From positions 1 through 64,000 of the forward strand of contig JADYZP010000028.1 of NCBI GenBank assembly GCA_020853025.1: a stretch of 64,000 nt of DNA, written 5' to 3'. Below the pieces are notes generated by a model that had not been told where the DNA came from, did no database searches, and saw only the letters and a list, made by a program, of their open reading frames with translations. A program made the position numbers and the translations under genes. Positions 62,753 to 64,000 of the stretch are shown here, one piece after another (position 1 is the stretch's first letter; every line of letters begins with the position of its first letter). This stretch comes from Burkholderiales bacterium (GTDB lineage Bacteria > Pseudomonadota > Gammaproteobacteria > Burkholderiales > Casimicrobiaceae).

Positions 62753-63343
62753 ATGAAATGGGCGATGAACGAGCAGTCGCTGTTCGCGATCCTGTTGCGA
62801 TCGGCGTGGTGGATCAGCTTCGCCATCGGCATCGCGCTGTCCGCGGCGGCGGTGGCGCTCGTGCCGGAAGCCTATCGGCTCTTCGGCATCGTGACAGGAA
62901 CGCCATTCATCGTCATCGGCTGCGTCGCCGCGTGGAAGCAGCTGCAGGCGCCGTCGGCAGCGCGAATCGACAAGACGCTGGCCGCGGTTCGCGCGATGAA
63001 CTGGGGCGACTTCGCCGACGCCCTCGAAGCCGCCTATCGGCGTGATGGCTACGAAGTGAGCCGGGTGGCGAATCGCGCGGCCGACTTCGAGATGAAGAAG
63101 GAGTGGCGCAGGTTTCTGGTCAGCGGCAAGCGCTGGAAGGTCGCGCGTACGGGAGTAGCACCATTGCGCGAACTGCATGCCGCGAAGGAGGATCGCGAAG
63201 CGCACGAGTGCTTCTATATTGCGACCGGAGAAATCACCGATCATGCGCGCCGCTTCGCGGCCGAAAACAAGATCCGGCTGGTCGGCGGCCCCGAATTGGC
63301 ACGGCTGCTGCCCGGTGCCGGGCGCCGCGGGAAGCGCGCCTGA
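62753..63343 (+). CDS. Membrane-anchored Mrr-like restriction endonuclease-fold protein
   Basis: This 196-residue protein has two N-terminal transmembrane helices (about residues 13-34 and 43-60) followed by an Mrr-like PD-(D/E)XK fold. The fold shows ALEAAYRRDGYEVSRVANRAADF, then LVSGKRWK, where active relatives have LVQCKRWK, so the Gln is replaced by Ser and the Cys by Gly. The family occurs widely as a housekeeping membrane protein rather than a restriction system. Catalytic activity is uncertain. The start at 62753 or 62765 is equally possible. Confidence 0.72.
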   Translation: MKWAMNEQSLFAILLRSAWWISFAIGIALSAAAVALVPEAYRLFGIVTGTPFIVIGCVAAWKQLQAPSAARIDKTLAAVRAMNWGDFADALEAAYRRDGYEVSRVANRAADFEMKKEWRRFLVSGKRWKVARTGVAPLRELHAAKEDREAHECFYIATGEITDHARRFAAENKIRLVGGPELARLLPGAGRRGKRA

Positions 63344-63494
63344 AATCGGCCGCGGCTGGCGGCCCGGAAACTTCGGAGGCGCGCCTGGGTCACACGGTTC
63401 CGAAAGCCGGGTTCTCGCGTCACGGTTTCCTGCGTCATCAATGGCCACCCGGGCCAGCCGCTGAACGCGCCCCCTCCCACTTGCCGCAACTGCG

Positions 63495-64000
63495 TTGAGC
63501 TATTCGCGCCACGATCCGCGTCCGCGGGACGACATCGTAGCGGTACCCAGGGTCTGGGTGACCCTTGCGCTGTCGCTTATCGTCCACACGCTTGCGTTGT
63601 GGCTGGTGACGCCGCATCTGCCGCTGACCCGACAGGGTGGCGACACGCAGGGCGAGGCAGGCGGCCAACTCGCGATCCGCCTGATGCCGCGTCGCGAGGA
63701 ACCGCGGCCGCCGCCTGCGACCCGCGAAGCGCCACCCTTGCCTCCGCCGGCGTCCACGCCACCGCCGCGGGTCGCCGTGCGCAAGCGGCCGCCTCCTCCG
63801 GTGCAGAGCGTTCCACCGCCACCGGTGATCAGCGCCACGCCGCAGGCGCCCGTCACGGTGCCGCCATCACCGCCGCCGTCGCTGATCACGCCCGTGCCGG
63901 TCCCGCCGCCGATCGAGGAAGATCTCTCGTCGTACGTCGAGGCGCGGCGTCGCGCGCGCGGCGAGACCGGTGCCTCGGCGACGTCCGGAATGAGCGATGC
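63495..64000 (+). CDS. TonB-like/proline-rich anchored protein, partial (runs off window)
   Basis: An open frame starts at a TTG (63495) with an N-terminal membrane anchor (VTLALSLIVHTLALWLV, about residues 22-38). A long proline-rich periplasmic region follows (about residues 70-150), with no stop before the window edge. This is the layout of TonB-type energy transducers or similar anchored periplasmic proteins. The C-terminal domain that would decide is outside the window, and the start is uncertain. Confidence 0.6.
   Translation, partial: MSYSRHDPRPRDDIVAVPRVWVTLALSLIVHTLALWLVTPHLPLTRQGGDTQGEAGGQLAIRLMPRREEPRPPPATREAPPLPPPASTPPPRVAVRKRPPPPVQSVPPPPVISATPQAPVTVPPSPPPSLITPVPVPPPIEEDLSSYVEARRRARGETGASATSGMSD

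Overview
The window is 64 kb of GC-rich, densely coded DNA from a proteobacterium, most likely a betaproteobacterium. The markers are DUF1631, YaeQ, AceK, DUF3301, a YheT-type hydrolase, TrxC, AlgC-type phosphohexomutase and bactofilin. I saw no rRNA, tRNA or CRISPR array. The left edge cuts into or follows a phospholipase D-like gene that lacks its N-terminus. The right edge cuts a TonB-like proline-rich gene.

Region 1 (about 1-12.4 kb) carries two paralogous export modules on the minus strand. Each is DUF3302 membrane protein - HlyD membrane-fusion protein - NodT outer-membrane lipoprotein, with overlapping start and stop codons and no recognisable pump. Between them lie an AraC regulator with an internal deletion and a plus-strand pair: a porin-like outer-membrane protein and an exported DUF1254/DUF1214 protein. 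Transposon debris surrounds this region: an IS21-like end joined to a pyruvate:ferredoxin oxidoreductase fragment, and the tail of an IS91-type transposase.

Region 2 (12.4-15.8 kb) is a decayed accessory patch. It holds an NHL-repeat remnant, a tyrosine integrase gene interrupted by about 0.35 kb, a HAF-repeat lipoprotein and a truncated Sel1-like gene. An orphan sulfatase-maturase-type radical SAM gene follows.

Region 3 (17-40 kb) is mostly housekeeping. It contains threonine ammonia-lyase with AlgC, a YheT-like hydrolase, a CYTH-CHAD protein coupled to DAHP synthase, PsiF, a VIT1-type transporter, an aldo/keto reductase, a DksA-like protein, an Hsp20 gene with a good sigma-32-type promoter, MsrA, a MliC-like lipoprotein, a divergent L-serine dehydratase and AceK. 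It also has an esterase, a SET-domain protein coupled to an internally deleted YaeQ, and DUF1631.

Region 4 (40.1-52.2 kb) is the most interesting part. It is a plus-strand locus of tightly packed genes: two paralogous secreted serine hydrolases flanking a condensation-domain-like protein, an enoyl reductase-type SDR, a ketoreductase, a dedicated acyl carrier protein resembling rhizobial AcpXL, a double-hotdog dehydratase and two ketoacyl synthases. It ends with a fusion of holo-ACP synthase to an LpxL/LpxXL-type acyltransferase and an LpxO-like membrane hydroxylase. The content and order of its second half parallel the rhizobial acpXL-lpxXL cluster, which builds and attaches a very-long-chain hydroxy fatty acid to lipid A. 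I infer a dedicated system that makes, loads, transfers and hydroxylates a special acyl chain, probably on lipid A or another envelope lipid.

Region 5 (52.2-64 kb) is mixed chromosomal sequence: TerC, an SDR, an exported nuclease/phosphatase-fold protein, a spermidine synthase-like protein, a CBS-pair protein, a DUF4397 lipoprotein, TrxC, bactofilin, a lytic transglycosylase behind a strong sigma-70-like promoter, dodecin, DUF3301, a membrane-anchored Mrr-like protein and the TonB-like start.
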